DNA from: Candidatus Omnitrophota bacterium
GTDB taxonomy: Bacteria; Omnitrophota; Koll11; Zapsychrales; Zapsychraceae
Length of the DNA stretch: 8,802 bases
Direction: 5' to 3'
Assembly: GCA_023140095.1 (NCBI GenBank)
Contig: JAGLMJ010000043.1
Span: 1 to 8,802, forward strand
Part shown: piece after piece, positions 1 through 5,874 of the stretch
How the letters are laid out: every line of letters starts with the position of its first letter
Position numbering within the stretch: the stretch's first letter is position 1
Notes under the pieces: generated by a model
What the model saw: only the letters and a program-made list of their open reading frames with translations
The model's database searches: none
What the model was told of the DNA's origin: nothing
Position numbers and translations under genes: made by a program

Positions 1-23
1 ACAGGTACCTGCTAAACATTTAC
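1..23 (+). mobile_element. End of an IS66-type element (terminal inverted repeat), element lies left of window
   Basis: Positions 6-23 (TACCTGCTAAACATTTAC) are identical over 18 bases to the outer ends of the IS66 element at 3305-4780, so this is the terminal repeat of a second copy or close relative whose body lies outside the window. The five bases before it (ACAGG) match neither subterminal region of the internal element, so it is probably a related element and not an exact copy. Reading +, the frame GGT ACC TGC TAA (4-15) ends with a stop inside the repeat, just as the internal transposase ends ...D-T-C-stop inside its own repeat. This suggests a + strand transposase arriving from the left. 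The duplicated target would be CCCGAGTT (24-31), but the other copy is not visible. Confidence 0.75.
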
Positions 24-65
24 CCCGAGTTTGCTCTAGAGACTTCAAGCGGCCGGAGGGAAACC

Positions 66-419
66 ATGAGTCTTCTCCGTAGTGGCCAACCGGCTATGAT
101 ATTTTTCTGGGCGACATGGTGCCCGCATTGCCGCAGTCAGTTGACGGAATTAACACAGCAACGGGAAGATATTGAAGAAAAGGGGATAAAAGTTATTTTG
201 GTCGATGTCGGTGAGGATGCACAGAAAGTTAAGGCTTATTTTAATGCAAATAATATTTCCCTCGACACTTTTTTAGATCAAGACGGTGTTGTGGCTAATG
301 ACTACAAAGTTATCGGGGTTCCGACGTTTTTCTTTGTCGATACAGAAGGGACCGTTGTTGCCGCAGAACATTCGCTCATTTCCGATTATGAGGAGATCTT
401 ATTGGGATCGGCTCTGTGA
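66..419 (+). CDS. TlpA/thioredoxin-like thiol-disulfide oxidoreductase, N-terminally truncated
   Basis: The protein has a thioredoxin fold of the TlpA/ResA type: FFWATWCPHC with redox cysteines C19 and C22, and the cis-proline loop GVPTFFFVD with P86. Family members reduce or isomerise periplasmic disulfides, or serve cytochrome c maturation, and carry an N-terminal signal or anchor. None is present here. The frame is open upstream to the window edge, and the residues encoded from 24 (PEFALETSSGRRET) resemble the family segment just before the active site, so the true gene starts further left. It has been cut at 23 by an IS66-type end. The ATG at 66 has a fair Shine-Dalgarno (GGAGGG, 55-60, spacing 5), so a leaderless cytoplasmic remnant of 117 residues could still be made. 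It overlaps the convergent PpiD-like gene by 21 bases. The fold is certain; the exact role and whether it is functional are not. Confidence 0.8.
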   Translation: MSLLRSGQPAMIFFWATWCPHCRSQLTELTQQREDIEEKGIKVILVDVGEDAQKVKAYFNANNISLDTFLDQDGVVANDYKVIGVPTFFFVDTEGTVVAAEHSLISDYEEILLGSAL

Positions 420-1964
420 TTCGGCGATGTTACTGTAAAGATCTGCTTTGATCCTTAATTGTGTTACAAAATCTCCGAAAATAGCACGCCGTTTCTCATT
501 TGAAAGTTCTTGAGCCAGATTATTCTTACCTGCTTCATATTCGCTGTTCTCTATAGGAATATAATCATCAAGATGGAGAATGCAGTATCCTGTAGCTGTT
601 TCGACAACATCACTGATCTTATTGTCTTCGGTAAGTTCAAATGCGGTTTCTTGAAATTCTTTAGAGATCCCGATTTGAGGAAGGTATTGGCCACGGTTGA
701 AAACAGGTGTTTGATGAATTTCGAGTTTCAATTCCTTGGCCGCTTTTGGAAAGTCTCTTAATTTTGATTTATCCAACTCTTTGTTGATTGCTTTGAAATA
801 CCCGGAAGCTTTTTGCCTGGCGATCTTTCCGGCTTCCTTATTGATAAGAGCTTCCCGCGATCGGTCCTGAGCTTCCTGGAATTCCGGGATATAGGACTCT
901 CTTTTCTTTTTGATCTGAACGATGGAGACGCCGTTTAACGTCTCGAAAGGATCACTGATCTCATTTTCATCCATTTGGAAAAGTTCATTTAGAAAATCAT
1001 AGGACCATCCTGCGGTGAGGTTTGGCTGCTCCATACTGAAGGGGCCAGTGGTTTGTACGGTAATATTATTTTGACCGGCAATGCTTTCCATGTTCGGATT
1101 GATCAAAAGTTCTTGGAAGACAGTATTCGCTTTTTCCCGGATCAGGTCTTTTTCCTCTTCAAGGGAAGAGTCTTGTTCTTCTCCTTCTTCTGTTTTTTCT
1201 GTGGCTTCTTCTTCGGCAGGTGTTTCGGTTTCTGACGCCTCCTCTTTTTCTGTTTCTTCGGGGAAGTCGAACGCCAAATAACGGACATCGATCGTCGGAG
1301 GCATGAAAAAATCGGATTTATTATCCTCGTAATATTGTTGTATTTGAGAAGCGTTCACGGAAACATCTTCCTTAAATGATTCCGGCGAAACAAAAACGTA
1401 ACTGATCTGTATCTTTTCATTGCGCTTTTCGTATTCTTCAAAAATATCTTTCTCTGCGATCGTAACGGATGATGTTGTTTGCTTGTAGAGTTCGGCGATC
1501 TTTAAATGATCGCGTACGTTTTCCTCGTAATCTCTTGCCCGGATTCGCAAATTTCGGAGGATGGAGTTATAAAGAAGGACATCAAACCGGCCATCACGTT
1601 GAAATGATGGGTCTGCTTTTATGGACTGAATAATTTTATCATTAGAGACCTTGATCTTTCTTTTTTCGGCCTCATGGAGAAGGATCAGCCGGTCCCATGT
1701 TTGAGCCTCGAGATTCAGCAGGTGGGCTACTTTATCTAGATTATAACCGTATTGACGAATGGCTTGGATGCGCGCATTCTGATAAACCTTATTGAAATCG
1801 TCAAAGGAGATTTTCTTGCCGAAAATTTTTCCGGCGTAACCTGTGCGCCCTTTTCCGGTTAGCAGGTAGGCGGTTCCAAAAAAACCAAAAGAAATGATAA
1901 TAACAATGGCAACGACCCATATGACCTTTTTGGCGAAACCTTTTTTACGCAAAATTTTCAGCAT
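399..1964 (-). CDS. PpiD/SurA-like membrane-anchored periplasmic folding factor
   Basis: This 521-residue protein has the PpiD layout. A short basic N-terminus is followed by one membrane segment (about 13-36, WVVAIVIIISFGFFG), then a SurA-N-like helical chaperone domain (about 45-225). A very acidic Glu/Thr-rich linker (about 236-274) precedes two parvulin-like regions (about 275-355, ending ...NGVSIVQIKKKRE, and about 385-470, ending ...ATGYCILHLDDY). Neither region shows the canonical GGDLGW-type parvulin motif, so PPIase activity is doubtful and a chaperone role more likely. Proteins of this type are anchored in the inner membrane and assist folding of exported proteins. The start is supported by AAGGAG (1970-1975) five bases before ATG and by a promoter at 2026-2054. 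Its 3' end overlaps the thioredoxin-like gene tail to tail, and both belong to envelope protein folding. SurA-like naming would be equally defensible. Confidence 0.85.
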   Translation of the reverse strand: MLKILRKKGFAKKVIWVVAIVIIISFGFFGTAYLLTGKGRTGYAGKIFGKKISFDDFNKVYQNARIQAIRQYGYNLDKVAHLLNLEAQTWDRLILLHEAEKRKIKVSNDKIIQSIKADPSFQRDGRFDVLLYNSILRNLRIRARDYEENVRDHLKIAELYKQTTSSVTIAEKDIFEEYEKRNEKIQISYVFVSPESFKEDVSVNASQIQQYYEDNKSDFFMPPTIDVRYLAFDFPEETEKEEASETETPAEEEATEKTEEGEEQDSSLEEEKDLIREKANTVFQELLINPNMESIAGQNNITVQTTGPFSMEQPNLTAGWSYDFLNELFQMDENEISDPFETLNGVSIVQIKKKRESYIPEFQEAQDRSREALINKEAGKIARQKASGYFKAINKELDKSKLRDFPKAAKELKLEIHQTPVFNRGQYLPQIGISKEFQETAFELTEDNKISDVVETATGYCILHLDDYIPIENSEYEAGKNNLAQELSNEKRRAIFGDFVTQLRIKADLYSNIAESQSRSQ

Positions 1965-2025
1965 AAGGACTCCTTATTCTGTCAACAATTATGGTTTGAT
2001 AAAACTTGGGATGATAAGATGGCTA

Positions 2026-2054
2026 ATTATAGCTTTGAATAGTTCCTTTGACAA
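2026..2054 (-). promoter_or_regulatory. Sigma70-type promoter for the PpiD-like gene
   Basis: On the minus strand TTGTCA (2054-2049) is separated by exactly 17 bases from a perfect TATAAT (2031-2026). Transcription would start near 2019, giving a leader of about 55 bases before the ATG at 1964. The promoter lies only about 60 bp from the left end of the mobile-element nest and is intact. Confidence 0.75.
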
Positions 2055-2115
2055 GTGTGATTTTCAGAGAAGAATTAGATTTTTGGTCTATTTCTTGCGT
2101 AAATAGGGCCTTTAA

Positions 2116-2120
2116 TATTA
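2116..2120. repeat. Target-site duplication of the IS5-like element, left copy
   Basis: TATTA directly abuts the left inverted repeat of the outer element and is matched by TATTA at 4806-4810 directly outside the right repeat. If only the inner three bases count, the target is TTA, which fits the T-N-A preference known for part of the IS5 superfamily (IS1031-like). Confidence 0.6.
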
Positions 2121-2174
2121 GAGAAGTTGCTTAATAAATCATTGCACGATATTTTTCTCCGTGGTCTCGGAGGA

Positions 2175-3050
2175 TTAAACCGCCTGAGCGAGATGAAAAT
2201 TCCAAATCCCGCAGGCGAGTAACATTGCCGTATCGATAAAACCGATTTTTCTGTTTCGGAACACATCAGAAACGATTTTCAATCGCTTAACGCCTCCAAT
2301 CGCGTTCTCGACTAGTACCCGTATTCGACTTTTTGCCATGTTCTGTTCTTTGTCATCTTCTGTAAGCTCTTTACCTTTTGGTTTCTTCTTAGGCAAGACA
2401 GAATTGATGTTTGGAAAATCCGTTGCAACGCCTTGGAAACCTAAGTCAAAATGGATAGGGATGTTCTCGGGGACGTGGTCAAGAAAGCCGTCTTTCTTTA
2501 ATATAGGCAAGTCATGTTCTTTCCCATTGGTCGTCTTTCCTAGAAACCCTATTTTCTTTTTACCTGAATAATTTTGTTTTTGTGTGTCATTGTCCGCTGA
2601 TCTTTGAATGGGTCTTTCTGTTCCATCGATAAATATATCTTTGGCTTCAGGAAATATTCTAAAAAATTCATCAATATTTTCTATTTTTCGTTTAGGTAAA
2701 ACCATTTTTTTGTCTAAAACAGATTCTATAATTGCTGTCAATTGATGCATTCGTCGACAAGCATTTGAACGATTACAATTAAAGAAAAACGATAACAGGT
2801 CAAAAGTGGGGTAACATTTGTAATAAAAAAGGATGTAAAACAGTTTGTCCTCGATTGTTTTTAAAAATCCTTTTGTTCCGCCTCCTGGTTTGCGTTGTCG
2901 ATGTTTTATGTCCTTTAAGTATTTGTCTTCTTTGGTTTGATTCCACATTTTCGCAAACGAAGGAAGCAATTTGGAAAATTCATCAGGAGTTACTCCTGTT
3001 AATGCTGACATTAATCGTTTACTTTTCAGAGCTCTTTTTATGCTTATCAT
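2175..3050 (-). CDS. IS5-superfamily (DDE_Tnp_4-type) transposase, apparent internal deletion
   Basis: This 291-residue transposase starts with a helix-turn-helix-like region (about 60-105, LSFFFNCNRSNACRRMHQL), followed by the RNase H-like core: IDGTERPIQR (D142), GKEHDLPI (D180), HFDLGFQG (D202) and VENAIGGVKRLKI (E248). In relatives I recall, GKKK is followed by a strand of about 15 residues (RHT.KN....D...) before the segment aligned with IGFLGKTTNGKEHD. Here GKKK (163-166) runs directly into IGFL, so the D142-D180 spacing is 38 where about 53 is usual. This looks like an in-frame 45-base deletion and would probably impair catalysis. The start is supported by GGGGAG (3057-3062) six bases before ATG. 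The ATG lies inside a potential hairpin. The element may be immobile; the deletion is inferred from memory of the family. Confidence 0.85.
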   Translation of the reverse strand: MISIKRALKSKRLMSALTGVTPDEFSKLLPSFAKMWNQTKEDKYLKDIKHRQRKPGGGTKGFLKTIEDKLFYILFYYKCYPTFDLLSFFFNCNRSNACRRMHQLTAIIESVLDKKMVLPKRKIENIDEFFRIFPEAKDIFIDGTERPIQRSADNDTQKQNYSGKKKIGFLGKTTNGKEHDLPILKKDGFLDHVPENIPIHFDLGFQGVATDFPNINSVLPKKKPKGKELTEDDKEQNMAKSRIRVLVENAIGGVKRLKIVSDVFRNRKIGFIDTAMLLACGIWNFHLAQAV

Positions 3051-3091
3051 AGGATTCTCCCCGTGGTTAACTTAAGGTTTTTATCCTATGA
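3047..3091 (-). promoter_or_regulatory. Potential hairpin covering the IS5-like transposase start codon
   Basis: On the minus strand TCATAGGAT (3091-3083) pairs perfectly with ATCCTATGA (3055-3047). The second arm contains the transposase ATG (3050-3048), and the Shine-Dalgarno GGGGAG lies at the edge of the 27-base loop. Insertion sequences commonly limit transposase translation by such start-site structures, especially on read-through transcripts. Whether it folds in vivo is unknown. Confidence 0.4.
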
Positions 3092-3142
3092 CACCTAAAT
3101 TCGCGCTCCTGAAAAACAAGAAATACAACTTTTTACAAATCT

Positions 3143-3268
3143 CGTCGTTGCGAGGAGACTAATAGTTCTTATCGTCGACGAAGCGATCTCTTAAACAACA
3201 GAATAAACCACATCAAAAAAAGATTGCCGCGTCGGCTTGAATATTTTGAATGCCTCCTCGCAATGACG
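3143..3268. repeat. 126-bp dispersed palindromic repeat (CGTCATTGCGAGGAG type)
   Basis: The ends are CGTCGTTGCGAGGAG (3143-3157) and CTCCTCGCAATGACG (3254-3268), inverted repeats with one mismatch in 15. Inside them a second, imperfect pair (CGACGAAGCGATCTC, 3175-3189, and AGATTGCCGCGTCG near 3219-3233) extends the palindrome. I recall CGTCATTGCGAGGAG...GATTGC...CTCCTCGCAATGACG as a REP/MITE-like repeat scattered through many unrelated bacterial genomes, including uncultured phyla. It carries no coding capacity and shows no obvious target duplication. Here it sits in the leader of the IS5-like element. Confidence 0.7.
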
Positions 3269-3296
3269 TTGCTGCTTGTGTGGTGCTAAAAAATAA

Positions 3297-3304
3297 GATT
3301 TTTT
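3297..3304. repeat. 8-bp target-site duplication of IS66 element, left copy
   Basis: GATTTTTT directly abuts the left end of the IS66 element and is repeated exactly at 4781-4788 directly outside its right end. Eight bases is the established duplication length for the IS66 family. Confidence 0.9.
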
Positions 3305-3312
3305 GTAAATGT

Positions 3313-3984
3313 TTAGCAGGTATCTAGAGATAAACAGGGTTTAGTGTGACCCTGACGGTGTTTCAAGTAAGCCCTGCGGAGATTTTCATTAACATTTTTG
3401 TTTTGTAATCGCAAAGTTTGCATAAGTGACATCATTGTCCCGTGAGCCTCAGCCCCTTGATTAGAGCGGTTACCGAAGGATCGATTGCGGTAGATTACGT
3501 TCGGGCGAATCATTCGTTCTGCAAAATTATTATGCCAGGCTAATGATGGATCTTTCAAAAAACGTAGCATATCCAACCACGATCGAGAAAATCTCTTCGA
3601 CAATCGTTTAAGATTGTTGTTCTTGTATCCAACCGCCATAAAATTAAACAACCTATTTTCAATCCGTACTCTTAGACGCTCATACCTTCCCAGAGGCATT
3701 GTTTCATGTCTCGATTGTAATCTAACTGCGTCCTTGATAATTCGTTTGATTTTTTTATACGCTTTTACAAATTCCTCGCTGTAATCTGTCTTTGCACTAT
3801 CGTGGAAGTCTCGTAATAAGTGCACCAAACACTTTTGCATACGATAGGGCAATTTCAAATACACACTGTAAAAATCTGAAATGAGTGTCCCGTCAAACGC
3901 GTCGCCAAGTATTTCTTTGATCACTTTTTTCCCGCGGCTGCGATCACATGGTAATACGCCAATCGTTTGTTGACGAATGCCCAC
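3313..3984 (-). CDS. tnpC: IS66 transposase TnpC, C-terminal part in the -1 frame
   Basis: This frame carries the second half of the IS66 catalytic core: GDAFDGTLISDFYSVY with the second catalytic Asp, and NNFAERMIRPNVIYRNRSFG with the catalytic Glu. The IS66 C-terminal helices (HGTMMSLMQTLRLQ...) follow, and the stop TAA lies inside the terminal repeat. Only the part from about 3924 downward is homologous; the first 14 or so residues of the open frame (MGIRQQTIGVLPCD) are the N-terminal frame read out of phase. Joined to the N-terminal part by a -1 slip at 3924-3930, the product would be 457 residues, a normal TnpC length, with D221, D271 and E390 as the triad. Independent translation would give a non-catalytic fragment. 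Confidence 0.88.
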   Translation of the reverse strand: MGIRQQTIGVLPCDRSRGKKVIKEILGDAFDGTLISDFYSVYLKLPYRMQKCLVHLLRDFHDSAKTDYSEEFVKAYKKIKRIIKDAVRLQSRHETMPLGRYERLRVRIENRLFNFMAVGYKNNNLKRLSKRFSRSWLDMLRFLKDPSLAWHNNFAERMIRPNVIYRNRSFGNRSNQGAEAHGTMMSLMQTLRLQNKNVNENLRRAYLKHRQGHTKPCLSLDTC

Positions 3985-4685
3985 ACCCAGCTCTTTTTAC
4001 CGTCCAGGCGCCATCCGGTCTCATCGACGTGTAGCTGCGGACTGCCACGAATGGCTTCCAGCAGTTCGGCCTTTTCAACGCCAAGCCAGCGGCTAATACG
4101 CGCCAAAGCCTGTGATATTCCTCCAGGACTGACTGTTAGCCCCGCCAACTCTTTAAACAGTTCGCAAATTTTCCGATAAGGCAGACAATGGTGGTATTTC
4201 AATATCAACGCCTGAATGAGAACATTCGCGCCCAAGTATCCCAACGGCACATGCTCCGGATGATATGGCGCCGATACTTCTGTTCCACAATGTCCACAAC
4301 AGTATTTATGCCGGCGGTACTTTCTTACTCTCACGTGCGCCGGAACAATATCTTCCTGAATCTGCTCTTCAACCTCTACAGGTTCGCCAAGGATATGCTG
4401 GCATGTGGGACATTCACAAAGCGTCTCTTCAATGATTTCATCAATATGATCCGGCATGGCCCGCGTTATCCCTACATGACCAGGCTTCTGTCCAGGCCTC
4501 TTCTTACGCTTCTTCGGCGTGTTCGCCTTTGCAAACTTTTCCGTACGTTTCTTTTGCTCCGCGTTAACCTTTTCCTCTAACTCGCGAATTTTGTTTTCTA
4601 ACTCAATCCTCTTTCTGCGCTCTTCGAGAACGATCTCGATCAATTCTTCCTTTGTTTTCTCTGTTAGTATTATTCCGTCAACCAT
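3921..4685 (-). CDS. tnpC: IS66 transposase TnpC, N-terminal part ending at a frameshift
   Basis: The 254 residues comprise a Leu/Glu-rich coiled coil (about 10-50), a basic stretch (RTEKFAKANTPKKRKKRPGQ) and the IS66 zinc-binding domain with C92-x2-C95 and C130-x2-C133. The start of the DDE core follows, with the first catalytic Asp in LHVDETGW (D221) and then WVWAFVNKRLAYYHVI. The frame stops at 3921-3923, immediately after an A AAA AAG heptamer (minus strand, 3930-3924). The rest of the transposase continues in the -1 frame with no residues lost. No convincing Shine-Dalgarno precedes the ATG at 4685. This is either a programmed -1 frameshift as in other IS families, or a one-base indel that disabled the gene. 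Confidence 0.9.
   Translation of the reverse strand: MVDGIILTEKTKEELIEIVLEERRKRIELENKIRELEEKVNAEQKKRTEKFAKANTPKKRKKRPGQKPGHVGITRAMPDHIDEIIEETLCECPTCQHILGEPVEVEEQIQEDIVPAHVRVRKYRRHKYCCGHCGTEVSAPYHPEHVPLGYLGANVLIQALILKYHHCLPYRKICELFKELAGLTVSPGGISQALARISRWLGVEKAELLEAIRGSPQLHVDETGWRLDGKKSWVWAFVNKRLAYYHVIAAAGKK
3924..3930 (-). promoter_or_regulatory. A AAA AAG slippery heptamer in tnpC (possible -1 frameshift site)
   Basis: Minus-strand codons read GGA AAA AAG TGA in the N-terminal frame. The heptamer A AAA AAG, the same type as in E. coli dnaX, is in the correct phase for a -1 slip that bypasses the TGA and continues GTG ATC AAA GAA in the C-terminal frame. I see no obvious downstream stem or upstream Shine-Dalgarno stimulator. 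IS66 is not known to need frameshifting, so an accidental indel or a homopolymer sequencing error are live alternatives. Confidence 0.45.
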
Positions 4686-4780
4686 GACTTTATTATTCGA
4701 CGGAAAACGCCATAATGCAAAAACTTTCTTCAGTTTTTTTGATTATTTTACTTCGGAGGGAATACCTGCTAAACATTTAC

Positions 4781-4788
4781 GATTTTTT
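4781..4788. repeat. 8-bp target-site duplication of IS66 element, right copy
   Basis: GATTTTTT is an exact match to 3297-3304. The next 17 bases (4789-4805) are the detached right end of the IS5-like element. Confidence 0.9.
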
Positions 4789-4805
4789 CTATTAAGCAAC
4801 AAGTC

Positions 4806-4810
4806 TATTA
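4806..4810. repeat. Target-site duplication of the IS5-like element, right copy
   Basis: TATTA follows the right inverted repeat (4790-4805) and matches 2116-2120. Original host sequence resumes after it. Confidence 0.6.
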
Positions 4811-4846
4811 TGCTTTACCGTAGCCAATCGTAGCCCAACAATTGTC

Positions 4847-4875
4847 TTTACAAGGGAGATGCGCACAGCTATAAT
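4847..4875 (+). promoter_or_regulatory. Sigma70-type promoter for the hisG operon
   Basis: TTTACA (4847-4852), a 17-base spacer and a perfect TATAAT (4870-4875). Transcription would start near 4882, leaving a leader of about 88 bases before the hisG start. It lies about 40 bp from the right end of the mobile nest, so the operon probably keeps its own promoter despite the insertions. In the ancestral arrangement it faced away from the PpiD-like promoter across a short divergent spacer. Confidence 0.7.
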
Positions 4876-4969
4876 ACATCGTCTATTTTGTCTGTGAAGG
4901 TCTTAAGGCGAACGAGATGGTTAAACTATGGAATAATATACACTTAGAATAAAAGGTTTTGTCCGTAAA

Positions 4970-5845
4970 GTGCGAAAACTTAAATTAGGTTTACCCAAAG
5001 GAAGCCTGCAGGAAGCGACCATTAAGGTTTTTGAGCGTGCAGGGTTTAAAATTTATGTTTCCGGCCGATCTTATTTCCCGGCGATTGATGATGAGGAGAT
5101 TGATCCGATTTTACTCAGGGCTCAGGAAATGTCCCGTTATGTAGAAGAAGGTGCTCTTGATTGCGGGATCACCGGAGCCGATTGGATCCTTGAGAATAGC
5201 TCTAAGGTTGTTTCCCTAGCTGACCTGGTTTATGCCAAACAGAGCTCGGTCAAGGTGCGCTGGGTTTTAGCCGTCCCTGAGAAGTCAAAGATCAAGTCCG
5301 TCAAGGACCTCAAGGGGAAAAGAATCGCTACAGAGGTTGTTAATGTTACGAAGAGGTATTTAAGGAAGAATAAGATCAAGGCTGATGTCGAGTTTAGCTG
5401 GGGGGCGACCGAAGCTAAAGTTGCTGGCGGATTAGTCGATGCTGTTGTGGAATTGACCGAAACGGGGAGCAGTTTACGGGCGCACAAATTACGGATTATT
5501 TCGATCATTTGCGAGTCGACAACACAGTTCATTGCCAACAAGAAGTCCTTAAAAGACCCGTGGAAGAAACGTAAAATGGACCAGATTAGCATGCTGCTTC
5601 AAGGGGCAATCGCTGCAAGTAACATGGTCGGCCTGAAAATGAATGTCGAAGAGAAGAATTTAAATAAGATTTTAAGTTTGCTGACATCGCTCAAAAATCC
5701 GACAGTGTCCTCTTTAACGAAGGATAACTGGCGAGCGGTGGAGATCGTTATCAGTGAAGACATTGTGCGAACATTAATTCCCAAACTTAAAAGGGCAGGG
5801 GCGCAGGGGATCATTGAGTATCCGCTGAACAAGTTAATCTATTAA
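4970..5845 (+). CDS. hisG: ATP phosphoribosyltransferase, long form (HisG)
   Basis: HisG catalyses the first step of histidine biosynthesis, joining ATP and PRPP into phosphoribosyl-ATP in the cytosol. The start [13 protein letters not shown] (5-17), the core [13 protein letters not shown] (64-76) and the PRPP-binding stretch [16 protein letters not shown] (159-174) are family signatures. At 291 residues it is the long, hexameric form with a C-terminal ACT/PII-like regulatory domain (about 215-291, ending [15 protein letters not shown]), which usually mediates histidine feedback inhibition and makes HisZ unnecessary. The start is GTG at 4970, the first plausible start after an in-frame stop at 4934. 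The nearest Shine-Dalgarno-like sequence (AAAAGG, 4951-4956) is rather far upstream, so initiation may be weak. No other his gene is present here. The downstream genes are unrelated to histidine but on the same strand and closely spaced. Confidence 0.96.
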   Translation: MRKLKLGLPKGSLQEATIKVFERAGFKIYVSGRSYFPAIDDEEIDPILLRAQEMSRYVEEGALDCGITGADWILENSSKVVSLADLVYAKQSSVKVRWVLAVPEKSKIKSVKDLKGKRIATEVVNVTKRYLRKNKIKADVEFSWGATEAKVAGGLVDAVVELTETGSSLRAHKLRIISIICESTTQFIANKKSLKDPWKKRKMDQISMLLQGAIAASNMVGLKMNVEEKNLNKILSLLTSLKNPTVSSLTKDNWRAVEIVISEDIVRTLIPKLKRAGAQGIIEYPLNKLIY

Positions 5846-5874
5846 TACTAGGATAGAAAGTAGGAAGGATTTCT

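Larger units (their letters stand above)
3305..4780 (-). mobile_element. IS66-family insertion sequence (1476 bp, tnpC only)
   Basis: The perfect 19-bp terminal inverted repeats begin GTAAATGTTTAGCAGGTAT (3305-3323, and read inward from 4780 to 4762). The GTAA start and the flanking 8-bp duplication GATTTTTT are IS66 hallmarks. The only gene is the large DDE transposase TnpC, on the minus strand and split in two frames; the accessory tnpA and tnpB of classical IS66 are absent, as in the ISBst12-like branch. The TnpC stop codon lies within the left terminal repeat. The perfect repeats and exact duplication imply a recent insertion, into the last 17 bp of the surrounding IS5-like element. Confidence 0.93.
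2121..4805 (-). mobile_element. IS5-superfamily insertion sequence, split by a nested IS66 element
   Basis: Ends: GAGAAGTTGCTTAATA (2121-2136) and, read inward from the right, GACTTGTTGCTTAATA (4805-4790). The two match at 13 of 16 bases, with the inner 11 perfect. Flanking TATTA duplications (2116-2120, 4806-4810) support these boundaries. Removing the IS66 element and one copy of its 8-bp duplication leaves 2121-3304 plus 4789-4805, about 1201 bp, the usual size for this family. It holds one minus-strand transposase whose stop lies 54 bp from the left end, and a leader lengthened by a 126-bp palindromic repeat. The boundaries are read from repeats alone; the family call rests on the transposase. 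Confidence 0.65.

Noticed and set aside
2157..2172. CTCCG-TGGTCT-CGGAG hairpin just downstream of the IS5-like transposase
   Set aside because: The stem is only 5 bp and on the transcribed minus strand it is followed by A residues, not a T-tract, so it is not a credible intrinsic terminator.
2061..3115. TTTTCAG / CTGAAAA as alternative ends of the IS5-like element
   Set aside because: The repeats are 7 bp, no flanking duplication matches, and the left one would place the end beside the PpiD-like promoter. The ends at 2121 and 4805 have a longer repeat and a duplication.
3140..3270. CRISPR-like or integron-like array
   Set aside because: There is a single inverted palindrome with no regularly spaced direct repeats, and no cas or integrase gene nearby.
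4820..4836. CGTAGCC repeated with 10-bp spacing upstream of the hisG promoter
   Set aside because: Only two 7-bp units; could be a regulator site one helical turn apart, but chance is just as likely and no symmetry supports an operator.
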